Assembly: GCF_000425645.1 (NCBI RefSeq)
Contig: NZ_KE384430.1
Coordinates: 434,001 to 498,000, forward strand
Length of the DNA stretch: 64,000 nt
Direction: 5' to 3'
Source: Gaetbulibacter saemankumensis DSM 17032
GTDB taxonomy: Bacteria > Bacteroidota > Bacteroidia > Flavobacteriales > Flavobacteriaceae
In this document: positions 9,337 through 16,998 of the stretch, piece after piece
Layout: each line of letters begins with the position of its first letter
Numbering within the stretch: the first letter of the stretch is position 1
Notes under the pieces: model-generated
Database searches by the model: none
What the model was told of the DNA's origin: nothing
The model's input: only the letters and a program-made list of their open reading frames with translations
Made by a program: the position numbers and the translations under genes

Positions 9337-10818
9337 ATGAAAAAAACAATATATACAGCCCTATTAGTTGCTACGAGCTTATTCTCTTGTAGTGATTTTT
9401 TAGACAGAGATCCTTATTACGTAGTTACCAACGAAAACGCTATTAATTCATTTGATAAAGCTGAAGCAGCAGTTGGAGGCGCATATGCCACATTAACTGG
9501 TGATAGTTGGGCTGGAGGATTATATGCTGCCCAAGCTTCTAAAGCTGGATTTATCGATTGGAAAATAATCGACTATACATTTGATTATACCGAAACAGAG
9601 AACGCTCCAGGCGTTAATACTATCTGGAAAGATTTTTACACAACTATAAACCGCGCTAATTTTGCTATTGAAGGTATTCCAAAATTAGATACAAGCTTGG
9701 TTCCGAGTGAAGAAGCCAGAGAAGCCTTGATAGCAGAAGCCCGATGCATTAGAGCCTGGGCCCATATTAACTTATTATGGAACTTTGGACATTGGTGGGC
9801 TAACGATAATGATGAATACGGTATTTTATATCGCGATGAGTTAGCAGACTTATCTAACATTACCAAAGCGAGAATTAGTGTAGGTGAAAGCTATGAAAAG
9901 ATTTACGCAGATTTAGATTATGCTATAGAGCACTTAAGCGCCTATACCACGCCTCGTTACATGTCTACAGAATTCGCCAAGGCACTGAAAGCCAAAATAT
10001 TACTTTACAGAGGAGCTTATAATAACAATAACGATACTCCAGCATTAAATGAAGCGTTGTTACTTATTAATGATGTACTAGCCAGTTCTTCTAATTTATC
10101 CATGGAATCTGATTTAGAAACATTCTATGAGCAAGCTTGGGATTCAAATGAAAATTTATTTGCGAACTATTTAGAGAATGATGGTAAAAGAACTCAAAAG
10201 GCTGGGACTTACTATAATCTTTCAGTTATAGAGAATGGTGACCCAAGACCATATGATCCTAACACACTAACTGCTGGATTAATTTATGGAGCTGATTGGT
10301 TTAGACAAGATCCTCGTTGGGATATTGTTACAGGAGATATTAGAAGCGGTGTAAGATTTAGTTCTAACAGATTCTGGTCTTGGAAGAAAGTAGCTCGATA
10401 TGGTGCTAACGATGGTATTCGTTTTGGCGACGAAAAATATGCTTCTTACTTTTTAAGATACCCTGAGCTGTATATCATGAAGGCGGAATTATTAGCCAGA
10501 ACAGGCGCTTCAATTTCTGAAGCCATCGCACCAATCAACACCATGCGTTCAATAAGAACGAACCCTGTTTTAAGTGCCTTAAATCCTTCAACTCAAGAAG
10601 AACTAATGGACATGATCTTTCAAGAATACTTTTTAGAATTATTCTTAGAAAATGGAAGTGAATTTTTTGCTTCTTTGAGATTCTTTAAGAATGGAAACCC
10701 TTGGATAAACACAATAAAACCAGGTATCTCAATAATTGAAAACAAGCTATGTTGGCCAATTCCTGAAGAGGAAATGACTAACAATAAGTTGATGAAACAA
10801 AATCCTGATTTAGACTAG
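9337..10818 (+). CDS. RagB/SusD family nutrient-binding outer membrane lipoprotein (locus 1)
   Basis: A 493-residue surface lipoprotein that caps the SusC barrel. The start was set at ATG 9337 (MKKTIYTALLVATSLFSC), ten bases after the susC stop. An upstream in-frame Met at 9283 would overlap susC and bury the signal peptide. The lipobox LFSC puts the lipid-modified Cys at residue 18, followed by the family opening SDFLDRDPYYVVTNENAINS and the TPR-like helical body. The C-terminus carries the usual YPELYIMKAELLART and INTMRSIR segments. With SusC it forms the binding and import unit. Ligand specificity cannot be told. Confidence 0.95.
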   Translation: MKKTIYTALLVATSLFSCSDFLDRDPYYVVTNENAINSFDKAEAAVGGAYATLTGDSWAGGLYAAQASKAGFIDWKIIDYTFDYTETENAPGVNTIWKDFYTTINRANFAIEGIPKLDTSLVPSEEAREALIAEARCIRAWAHINLLWNFGHWWANDNDEYGILYRDELADLSNITKARISVGESYEKIYADLDYAIEHLSAYTTPRYMSTEFAKALKAKILLYRGAYNNNNDTPALNEALLLINDVLASSSNLSMESDLETFYEQAWDSNENLFANYLENDGKRTQKAGTYYNLSVIENGDPRPYDPNTLTAGLIYGADWFRQDPRWDIVTGDIRSGVRFSSNRFWSWKKVARYGANDGIRFGDEKYASYFLRYPELYIMKAELLARTGASISEAIAPINTMRSIRTNPVLSALNPSTQEELMDMIFQEYFLELFLENGSEFFASLRFFKNGNPWINTIKPGISIIENKLCWPIPEEEMTNNKLMKQNPDLD

Positions 10819-10837
10819 TTAAATAAACTATATAATT

Positions 10838-11791
10838 ATGAAATTTAAACACACCAACATATTAAAAGTCTTATTCGTAGCAGGCTTTTTATCTATTTTT
10901 TCTTGCGAAGACAAATTAGATGTAATTATACCAGAACCTAACGATGTTAATTTTAATGAATTAGCTTTAGGAAGATTTACGTATAACATTCCTCAGGAAT
11001 CAATTAAATCTGGAGCTGTTACCGCTAATGTGGTAAACAACGGAAATGGAGATTTTTCAGGTTTTGCACTTTCAAATAAATCCTGGAGATCATATCCATG
11101 GAGTTTAAGTCCGGATTTTGCACCGACTAACTTAAGCCCTGAAGACAGGCAAGCAGCTATCGACTCATGTATTTTTAGTGCCTATACGTTTTATGTAAAT
11201 AGAACGGAGAATTATCTTGTAGGACATGCTAAAGATGATAATGCTTTTATTACATTAGATAGACCAACTGTTGTAGAACATGTTTTAGTTGCTAACAATA
11301 CCTATAATTATTTACTTCAAAAATATGGATCGGTGTATTCTGGCACTTTCGACCAAACTACGCAAGCATATTTAATAGATGGGAATCCAGTTTCGAATCG
11401 TAATATTGCGGATAGAACTGTTAAAGGAAGATTTTATTTACCTGGACCAAACGATGTATCTGTTGTACATATTAAAGGACATCAAGAATTAGAAAGAAGA
11501 GAAACCGGAAATCCTAATCTTGCCACTGGTTACTTAAAACTAATTATTGAAGGTTCTCTTAATGGCACACCTACTGGAACCGTAGATTTCTACTTATCGG
11601 CAAACCCTGAAACAGATCCACAAAATCCAGAATATAATTTTGTGGCAGACGATTGGTTAGCTGTAGATTTAACATCTCTAGGAGAAGTAGATAAAGTACT
11701 GTTCAAAATGGAAACGTCTTATGTGGACGACCAAGGCAACATGCTTTATGCTCCATATTTCTGTTTAGACGGTATCCGTTTAAAACAATAA
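10838..11791 (+). CDS. DUF4465-like lipoprotein, third gene of SusCD locus 1
   Basis: A 317-residue predicted lipoprotein (lipobox FSIFSC, lipid-modified Cys near residue 23). The C-terminal part, with a VDFYLSA strand, DDWLAVDLTSLGEVDKVLFKM and a closing APYFCLDGIRL, looks like the DUF4465 fold. That fold occurs next to TonB-dependent transporters in Bacteroidota. This assignment is by pattern memory, not by a search. It starts 19 bases after the susD stop and ends before a terminator, so it is the last gene of the susCD transcript. It is likely a surface-exposed accessory binding protein for the same cargo. Confidence 0.65.
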   Translation: MKFKHTNILKVLFVAGFLSIFSCEDKLDVIIPEPNDVNFNELALGRFTYNIPQESIKSGAVTANVVNNGNGDFSGFALSNKSWRSYPWSLSPDFAPTNLSPEDRQAAIDSCIFSAYTFYVNRTENYLVGHAKDDNAFITLDRPTVVEHVLVANNTYNYLLQKYGSVYSGTFDQTTQAYLIDGNPVSNRNIADRTVKGRFYLPGPNDVSVVHIKGHQELERRETGNPNLATGYLKLIIEGSLNGTPTGTVDFYLSANPETDPQNPEYNFVADDWLAVDLTSLGEVDKVLFKMETSYVDDQGNMLYAPYFCLDGIRLKQ

Positions 11792-11847
11792 AATAACTAC
11801 GCTGTATAAAAAACATTGCACTAATGTTTACAGCTAAATACATAAAA

Positions 11848-11890
11848 AATCCTAACCTCTCACATGACCTATGAGGTTAGGATTATTTTT
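11848..11890 (+). terminator. Rho-independent terminator ending susCD-DUF4465 operon
   Basis: AATCCTAACCTC (11848-11859) pairs perfectly with GAGGTTAGGATT (11873-11884) around a 13-base loop and is followed by ATTTTT. Confidence 0.9.
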
Positions 11891-11977
11891 GAAATAACGT
11901 TTTGAAATAACTAATATCTCAATACTACCCTAAAATTTGCCCGTTTTAAAAATACACCTCACACCTCACAAAAAAAC

Positions 11978-13342
11978 ATGAAAAAATCTCTTTATTTAAT
12001 TGTTCTGATTATCAGCTGCTTCAGCTGTACCAATGAAAGTAAGAACAACACCGTTATTTTAAAAGGTACTTATGCTAACTATGAGCAAGACACCTTATAT
12101 ATGAAAAATATCACTTCCGAAAACATGATTTACAAAGAGGAAGTTCATAATATAGCTTTAAACAAGGACACCAATTTTTACTATAAATTTGAATTAGAAA
12201 AACCGGCCTATTTTCAAATTGGAAGAACTTTTCTATTTCTAAGCCCTGGTGATAGTCTAGTCGCTACCTTAGACGGAGAAACACGCCGTACGGCAACCTA
12301 TTCTGGTACCGGATCTGAAGCTAACAACTACCTGACGCAAGTTACTTACCCTAAAGCCGGATCTTACTGGCCATTACAGGAAGAGGTTTCTAAAATCAAA
12401 GATTATAAGGAAGCTCCCGAAGTTTTTAAAAATCTAACCGATAAAAAAATTACTGCTTTAGAGCAGCTTAAAAATGTTTCTGAAGAATTTAAGCGTCTGG
12501 AAAAAGCGCGTATTAAATTCGATTACGTAAACTCCCTATTAAAAATTCAATATTTATTTTACGCCCAAGCTCGAGAAGGCCTTATTGAACGCAAAGACAT
12601 TAAATCATTAGTAGAGGAAGCTAAAGATTACTACATTCCTTTTGTTGATGATTATTTAAAAGACATCGACGACACATCATACTTACAATTAGAAGTTTTT
12701 CAAACATTATTATATGAAATCAGAAAAGAAGAATTTAAGGCAAAACACAATCTTGCAGAATTCGGACCTGAATTTCAGGAATATATTTTAACAGGTAATT
12801 TAATTAATGGATTTAAAAACGAAGGTTATACTTCAACTTTTATAAAAAAATTAAATACGGAATTAAAAAATATTAAAAATCCAGATTACAAAGCTGCCAT
12901 TTTAGAAGAACAAAAACAGTACGAATCCATATCGGCTGGTCAGCCCGCCACAGATCTTACGTTTACAAAATTAGACGGTAGTACTGTAAAATTAAGTGAC
13001 TTTAAAGGAAAGGTGATTGTAATCGACCTTTGGGCAACCTGGTGTGGTCCATGCATGCGCTTAAAACCAAGTTTTGAAGCTTTAGAAAAGAAATATGAAT
13101 CTAACGACCAAATTGAATTTATTTCACTCTCATTAGATACCGAAAAGAAATGGCTTAATTACTTCGAATCTCACGAACCAAAAGGCAACCAGTTTCACAT
13201 TTTCAGAAATGAACTTGCAAACTATAAAGTTTCTGGTATTCCAAGATTCTTCGTTATCGATAAAGATTTTAATATCGTAGACGTATTTGCCCCTGCTCCG
13301 TTAAACGGTGAATTAGAAAATTTAATTAAAAAACACATATAA
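11978..13342 (+). CDS. TlpA-like thioredoxin-domain lipoprotein (locus 1, first copy)
   Basis: A 454-residue lipoprotein (signal MKKSLYLIVLIISCFSC) with a long N-terminal region of about 310 residues, including beta-rich DUF4369-like strands and a helical part. A C-terminal TlpA/AhpC-TSA thioredoxin fold follows, with the active site WCGPC at Cys356/Cys359 and the cis-Pro loop SGIPRFF. Proteins of this type reduce or isomerise disulfides in the periplasm or on the outer membrane. It begins about 190 bp after the SusCD terminator and is followed nine bases after its stop by a second TlpA-like gene, so the pair forms its own operon. Confidence 0.88.
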   Translation: MKKSLYLIVLIISCFSCTNESKNNTVILKGTYANYEQDTLYMKNITSENMIYKEEVHNIALNKDTNFYYKFELEKPAYFQIGRTFLFLSPGDSLVATLDGETRRTATYSGTGSEANNYLTQVTYPKAGSYWPLQEEVSKIKDYKEAPEVFKNLTDKKITALEQLKNVSEEFKRLEKARIKFDYVNSLLKIQYLFYAQAREGLIERKDIKSLVEEAKDYYIPFVDDYLKDIDDTSYLQLEVFQTLLYEIRKEEFKAKHNLAEFGPEFQEYILTGNLINGFKNEGYTSTFIKKLNTELKNIKNPDYKAAILEEQKQYESISAGQPATDLTFTKLDGSTVKLSDFKGKVIVIDLWATWCGPCMRLKPSFEALEKKYESNDQIEFISLSLDTEKKWLNYFESHEPKGNQFHIFRNELANYKVSGIPRFFVIDKDFNIVDVFAPAPLNGELENLIKKHI

Positions 13343-13351
13343 AAAAACACT

Positions 13352-14728
13352 ATGAAAAAGAGCTTAACTTTTGTCTTGGCTATCGCCGGACTTTGGTCTT
13401 GTAAACAAGAAATCCCTGTAGACTATGTGGTACTTTCAGGTAAAGTAGATAACTATAAAGCAAACGAATTTTTAGTTTCCTCCTTCAGTGGGTTTTCAAA
13501 AATGGTTCCTGTAAAAAAAAATGGAACTATTCTCGATACCCTTTATATTGAAAACAACGGGACTTTTCAATTTAGATTTGAAAAAAATCAAATCACATCC
13601 TATTTAGAAAAAGGGGCTAAAGTTATCCTAACTGCAAACATTAAAGACTTTACAAGTTCAGTTAAATTTACAGGAGATTTTAAAGATTTAAATAATTACT
13701 TCGCTTACAAGAACCATAAAGATTTTTCTTTTATGGAAAATCGAAGCGAACATTATTTACTAGAAGAATCAGCTTTTGAAGAATTAGTTAATTCTATAGC
13801 AGATGACTATAGAGAAAAACTGACTTCTGTTAAAAACTTACCTGAATCGATTGAAGCCAAAGAGCTGCGTGCCATTAATTACGGTGTCCTTTATAAAAAA
13901 GAAAGCTATGAAAGAATGCATCGATATTATACGAAAAACAATGAGTTTAATGCCTCTGAATCGTTTAAAAAGGATATTGATAACATGGCATTAAATAACG
14001 GAGCCGATTACCTCTATTGTCAGGACTACAACCGATTTGTAAGTCGTTCTATTTCAGATAAAATGTATGCATTCTATCAAAAAGATTCCTTGTCTTACAA
14101 AGAGGCCCAGGATAAAGCTTTATCCAGTATAGAAAACGACACTATTAGAAATACAGAAATGTATAATAATATTGCAATGACCTTAGCGCGTTCTTTAGAC
14201 AAAGAAGGCGATTTAAAAGCCTTTTTAAGCAAGTCTACAAACGAAAACCACAAAACCAAAGCAAAGGCTTTGTTTGAAACATTAAAGGTATTAGACCCCG
14301 GACAGCCATCTCCTACTTTTGAAAACTACGAAAGTTTTGAAGGTGAAGCTGTTTCTTTAAACGACTTTAAAGGTAAATACGTTTATATTGATGTATGGGC
14401 GACTTGGTGCGCACCTTGTAAACGAGAAATTCCATTCTTAAAAGAGTTGGAAAAAGAATATCATGACAAAAACATTGAATTCGTTAGTATATCGGTAGAT
14501 AAACAAGACACAAAAGATAAATGGAAAAAGATGGTAACCGAGAAAGAACTAGAAGGTGTTCAGCTAATTGCCGATAACGATTTTAGCTCAAAATTTGTTA
14601 CCGATTATAAAATCACGGGAATTCCACGTTTTATTTTACTGGATCCACAAGGTAATATTGTAAAAGCCAGTGCTCCTAGACCTTCAGACAGTGCTTTAAA
14701 AGAGCTTTTTAATAGTTTAAACATATAA
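13352..14728 (+). CDS. TlpA-like thioredoxin-domain lipoprotein (locus 1, second copy)
   Basis: A 458-residue lipoprotein (MKKSLTFVLAIAGLWSC) with the same plan as its neighbour: a long N-terminal region, then a TlpA thioredoxin fold with WCAPC (Cys353/Cys356) and the cis-Pro loop TGIPRFI. It is diverged from the upstream copy but shares length and architecture, so an old duplication is likely. It closes the first locus and ends just before a strong terminator. Its redox partner cannot be identified from sequence. Confidence 0.88.
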   Translation: MKKSLTFVLAIAGLWSCKQEIPVDYVVLSGKVDNYKANEFLVSSFSGFSKMVPVKKNGTILDTLYIENNGTFQFRFEKNQITSYLEKGAKVILTANIKDFTSSVKFTGDFKDLNNYFAYKNHKDFSFMENRSEHYLLEESAFEELVNSIADDYREKLTSVKNLPESIEAKELRAINYGVLYKKESYERMHRYYTKNNEFNASESFKKDIDNMALNNGADYLYCQDYNRFVSRSISDKMYAFYQKDSLSYKEAQDKALSSIENDTIRNTEMYNNIAMTLARSLDKEGDLKAFLSKSTNENHKTKAKALFETLKVLDPGQPSPTFENYESFEGEAVSLNDFKGKYVYIDVWATWCAPCKREIPFLKELEKEYHDKNIEFVSISVDKQDTKDKWKKMVTEKELEGVQLIADNDFSSKFVTDYKITGIPRFILLDPQGNIVKASAPRPSDSALKELFNSLNI

Positions 14729-14761
14729 CACCAACAACTACACTAAATTATTTTACCAACT

Positions 14762-14791
14762 AAAAGGGAAGCTATTAGCTTCCCTTTTTTT
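14762..14791 (+). terminator. Rho-independent terminator after the TlpA pair
   Basis: AAAAGGGAAGCT (14762-14773) and AGCTTCCCTTTT (14777-14788) form a perfect 12-bp stem with a three-base ATT loop, followed by T residues. Confidence 0.92.
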
Positions 14792-14795
14792 AGAT

Positions 14796-15042
14796 TCATA
14801 TTACAAAATAAAATTGTTATTCTTTTATTAGATTAAATTCTCATCTAAGAGAATAGGTCGTTTATTTGAATTAGTAAATGGATCTATTCTAAAACGATTC
14901 GGTAAGATGATTATACCACTAAAAACAACTTCCAGCAACCTGTATTTCCTAACCGGTCCAGCAAGAATCCTAATAAGACTCGGTAACAATACCCTTCCCA
15001 AAAAAATATATTAAAAACTTGAAAGAAACAGGAGCTCTAAAT
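14796..15042. other. Gene-free stretch with a possible minus-strand gene remnant
   Basis: Between the TlpA terminator and the tRNA there is no intact gene. On the minus strand a frame without ATG stays open from about 15014 down to a stop at 14828-14830, ending with residues such as PNRFRIDPFTNSNKRPILLD. The composition looks protein-like, so this could be the 3' end of a decayed gene. A chance open frame cannot be excluded. Confidence 0.35.
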
Positions 15043-15076
15043 AAAAAAAGCCTCCATGAAATTGAAGGCCTTTTTA
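15043..15076 (-). terminator. Terminator downstream of tRNA-Ala
   Basis: Read on the minus strand, GGCCTTCA...TGGAGGC forms a short stem with one mismatch, followed by seven T residues, immediately 3' of the tRNA gene. Confidence 0.7.
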
Positions 15077-15082
15077 ACAACG

Positions 15083-15156
15083 TGGAGAAGATCGGGCTCG
15101 AACCGACGACCTCTTGACTGCCAGTCAAGCGCTCTAGCCAACTGAGCTACATCCCC
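15083..15156 (-). tRNA. tRNA-Ala (anticodon GGC)
   Basis: A 74-nt cloverleaf on the minus strand. The acceptor GGGGATG/CTTCTCC contains the G3:U70 wobble pair, the main alanine identity element, and one T6:T67 mismatch. D arm GCTC/GAGC; anticodon arm CTTGA/TCAAG with loop CTGGCAG (anticodon GGC, reading GCC/GCU); five-base variable loop; T arm GTCGG/CCGAT with loop TTCGAGC; discriminator A73. No CCA is encoded. It stands alone between SusCD locus 1 and the accessory patch. The 3' end faces left, so the accessory genes lie on its 5' side, which is not the usual side for tRNA-targeting integrases. Confidence 0.95.
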
Positions 15157-15495
15157 AAATCACCATAAACACTATGTTTACTGATGTTTTATCACTTTTA
15201 AGTGATATTGTGTTTCAATGCATTTAACAGCATTTCGATGCAAATGTATACAATTTAACGCAAAAACCCACCACCAAAACCCACCACCATATTATTTTTT
15301 ATTTAAAGAAAGAACAACTTGTTGCTTTTAGAAAATTTTTCATTTATTTGTAAGAAATCGACCATGGTTTTATTTTGGGAGTTTAACAAGAGATAAGTAT
15401 ATAATATATTTATAAAAACCATTCTTATCCCTCCCATATGGAAAATTATAGGTCATTCAATAACTCATATAAACAAGTTAGCCTTTATTAAAAAA
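15157..15495. other. Gene-free stretch upstream of the tRNA with palindrome and tandem repeat
   Basis: No gene is seen. It contains a perfect palindrome TATCACTTTTAAGTGATA (15190-15207) and a 13-base unit AAAACCCACCACC repeated twice in tandem (15263-15288). The remainder is AT-rich and probably holds the promoters of the tRNA (leftward) and of the TauD-like gene (rightward). Neither promoter is clear enough to mark. Confidence 0.6.
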
Positions 15496-16146
15496 ATGAC
15501 CGAGACAGTAGTGACATATTTGAAGGACGAGTTAGCCGAAAAAGGGTTTTGCCATATTCCAAACAAGAGTGACGTGGAATTGACCGAAATTCTTTCACAA
15601 CTTGGACATGTAATAAACGAGACTGACGTAATTGCAAATTCAGAGAGTAAAAGTCTTGTAACGTCTGACAAGTACCTAGATTTTCACACAGACAATCATT
15701 TGGCAAAGTACATTTTGTGGCATTGTAAAAAACAAGCAGAAAAAGGCGGACAATCAATGCTGTGTGATGCTGAAAAGGTTTACGCTGAATTGACGGAAGA
15801 GGAAAAATTGGCTTTATCCAAAATTCACGTTTACGAACACAAAATGTTTCCTGAAAATCGAAATTCAAATCCGATAGTACGAGAAGTTGACGGACAGCAT
15901 AAATTTTATTACTCGTTTTGGTTAGCAAGGGAAAAGTACCGTGAACTTCCTGTTTTTGAGAAATGGCGAGACTTAATTCAAACCGCTTCGCACGTAAAAA
16001 TACGTCTTGAAGAAAACGATATTTTGGTCATTGATAATCACAGAATTTTTCACGGTAGAACAGAAATCATTGGCGAACGAAACTTAAAACGATATTGGCT
16101 TAATCCTGATTTTGAGCCAACTAAAACTTTGTATTCTCGAACTTAA
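15496..16146 (+). CDS. TauD/TfdA-like Fe(II)/2-oxoglutarate-dependent oxygenase
   Basis: A 216-residue soluble protein with the marks of the TauD / clavaminate-synthase-like superfamily. His64-x-Asp66 lies in FHTDNH, the distal iron ligand His186 lies in NHRIFHGRTE, and Arg199 in LKRYW is placed to bind 2-oxoglutarate. It is shorter than TauD itself (about 280 residues) and lacks a clear sulfonate-binding signature, so the substrate is unknown. Small asparagine or amino-acid hydroxylases of this superfamily are alternatives. The next gene starts 12 bases after its stop, so the two form an operon. It opens the accessory patch beside tRNA-Ala, and its product may modify the neighbouring Cys/His-rich protein (inference). 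Confidence 0.85.
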   Translation: MTETVVTYLKDELAEKGFCHIPNKSDVELTEILSQLGHVINETDVIANSESKSLVTSDKYLDFHTDNHLAKYILWHCKKQAEKGGQSMLCDAEKVYAELTEEEKLALSKIHVYEHKMFPENRNSNPIVREVDGQHKFYYSFWLAREKYRELPVFEKWRDLIQTASHVKIRLEENDILVIDNHRIFHGRTEIIGERNLKRYWLNPDFEPTKTLYSRT

Positions 16147-16158
16147 AATTCAATAAAT

Positions 16159-16692
16159 ATGAAAGCACCAGTAATCCACACAGCGACAGACTTAATCTAT
16201 CCAGACCCAATTAGCCCAGAAAGAATTTCCTTTTTAATCAATGCAAAAGGTATTGCTCCTGAAGTCGCTGAATTGGACTTTGAACTAATTAAGAAGAAGT
16301 TGCAAGACACTGAAGAAGGTATGGGGTGGACTCCGGAACAAGTGGACAGCGCAGAGATTGAGTATAAAAGATATTTAAACCTCTGTATGGTATATGGCAA
16401 AGGAATAGTTCCAAATAAGATAATGGACCAAACTTGGCATTACCATATTTTAGACACAAGGTCTTATCATAAGGACTGTGACAAACTATTTGGCGGTTAT
16501 ATGCACCACTACCCTTATTTCGGAATGCGTGGCGACCAAGACGCTCAAGACCTTAAAAACTCTTTTGAAAACACCAAAGACTTGTACCTTGAATTGTTTG
16601 GAGAAGAAATGGCAAGAGATGAACACAATAAATGTTGGCACGACTGTGAAAACAGATGTTGGAATGCTTGTCCATCAAATAAATTAGAATAA
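16159..16692 (+). CDS. GRDP (DUF1399)-like protein with regular Cys-rich tail
   Basis: A 177-residue protein with no signal peptide. Its central part resembles the glycine-rich-domain-protein / DUF1399 family: MDQTWHYHILDTRSYHKDC (residues 89-107) and YMHHYPYFGMRG (114-125), rich in His and with a conserved Trp. The function of that family is unsettled. The extreme C-terminus carries cysteines at 159, 163, 167 and 171, exactly every fourth residue (CWHDCENRCWNAC), suited to metal binding, disulfide pairing or post-translational modification. It is co-transcribed with the TauD-like oxygenase and is followed 11 bases after its stop by an attC-like hairpin. Family assignment is by motif recall only. 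Confidence 0.7.
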   Translation: MKAPVIHTATDLIYPDPISPERISFLINAKGIAPEVAELDFELIKKKLQDTEEGMGWTPEQVDSAEIEYKRYLNLCMVYGKGIVPNKIMDQTWHYHILDTRSYHKDCDKLFGGYMHHYPYFGMRGDQDAQDLKNSFENTKDLYLELFGEEMARDEHNKCWHDCENRCWNACPSNKLE

Positions 16693-16703
16693 AAATAACA
16701 AAG

Positions 16704-16770
16704 GCTAACATCATGTATAGGTCATAGCCACCCTTCGGGATGGCTACGCCCCATACACACGGCCGTTGGC
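16704..16770 (+). repeat. attC-like imperfect palindrome
   Basis: A 67-nt structured inverted repeat. The outer arms GCTAAC (16704-16709) and GTTGGC (16765-16770) pair. Inside, TGTAT pairs with ATACA, GG with CC beside an unpaired A, and the tip TAGCCA/TGGCTA with CCC/GGG closes on TTC. The layout (complementary RYYYAAC/GTTRRRY-like ends, bulged bases, position just after a stop codon) is that of an integron attC recombination site, though the end heptamers deviate from consensus. Confidence 0.5.
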
Positions 16771-16798
16771 AATAATTATAAACCATAGATTAAAAAAA

Positions 16799-16957
16799 AT
16801 GAAAAAAATAATTAGATTAAAACACATTATCCTATTAGTAATTATTGTCCTAAACTTTATTTCTTGTACCAAGGATGAAGGAGGCTGTGAAACAGAAACA
16901 GTTTGCGATGGGGCTGGAAATTGTATTGAAAAACCTATACCTGGTACATGTTTCTAA
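16799..16957 (+). CDS. Small Cys-containing lipoprotein
   Basis: A 52-residue predicted lipoprotein. The start was set at ATG 16799 (MKKIIRLKHIILLVIIVLNF), because an upstream in-frame Met at 16766 would fall inside the attC-like hairpin and spoil the signal peptide. The lipobox is FISC. The mature peptide is only about 30 residues (CTKDEGGCETETVCDGAGNC onward) with four further cysteines, likely two disulfides. No known family is recognised. It lies 28 bases after the hairpin and 41 bases before the next secreted-protein gene, so the two probably form one cassette. Confidence 0.65.
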   Translation: MKKIIRLKHIILLVIIVLNFISCTKDEGGCETETVCDGAGNCIEKPIPGTCF

Positions 16958-16998
16958 TAAATCACACTTTTTAATAAATATCAGTATCGAATCATCCT

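Noticed and set aside
3895-14728. Calling the SusCD loci polysaccharide utilisation loci with a named glycan
   Set aside because: No glycoside hydrolase, lyase, sulfatase or carbohydrate esterase is present in either locus (the CE4-type deacetylase at 18872 is in the separate accessory patch), so a glycan substrate has no support.
15083-15156. tRNA-Ala as the integration site of the accessory patch
   Set aside because: The 3' end of the tRNA faces left while the accessory genes lie to the right. No second copy of the tRNA 3' end and no integrase gene were seen.
15488-15928. 146-residue minus-strand open frame opposite the TauD-like gene
   Set aside because: It is antisense to a gene with complete catalytic motifs, has a basic/Leu/Cys-rich composition typical of shadow frames and shows no recognisable domain.
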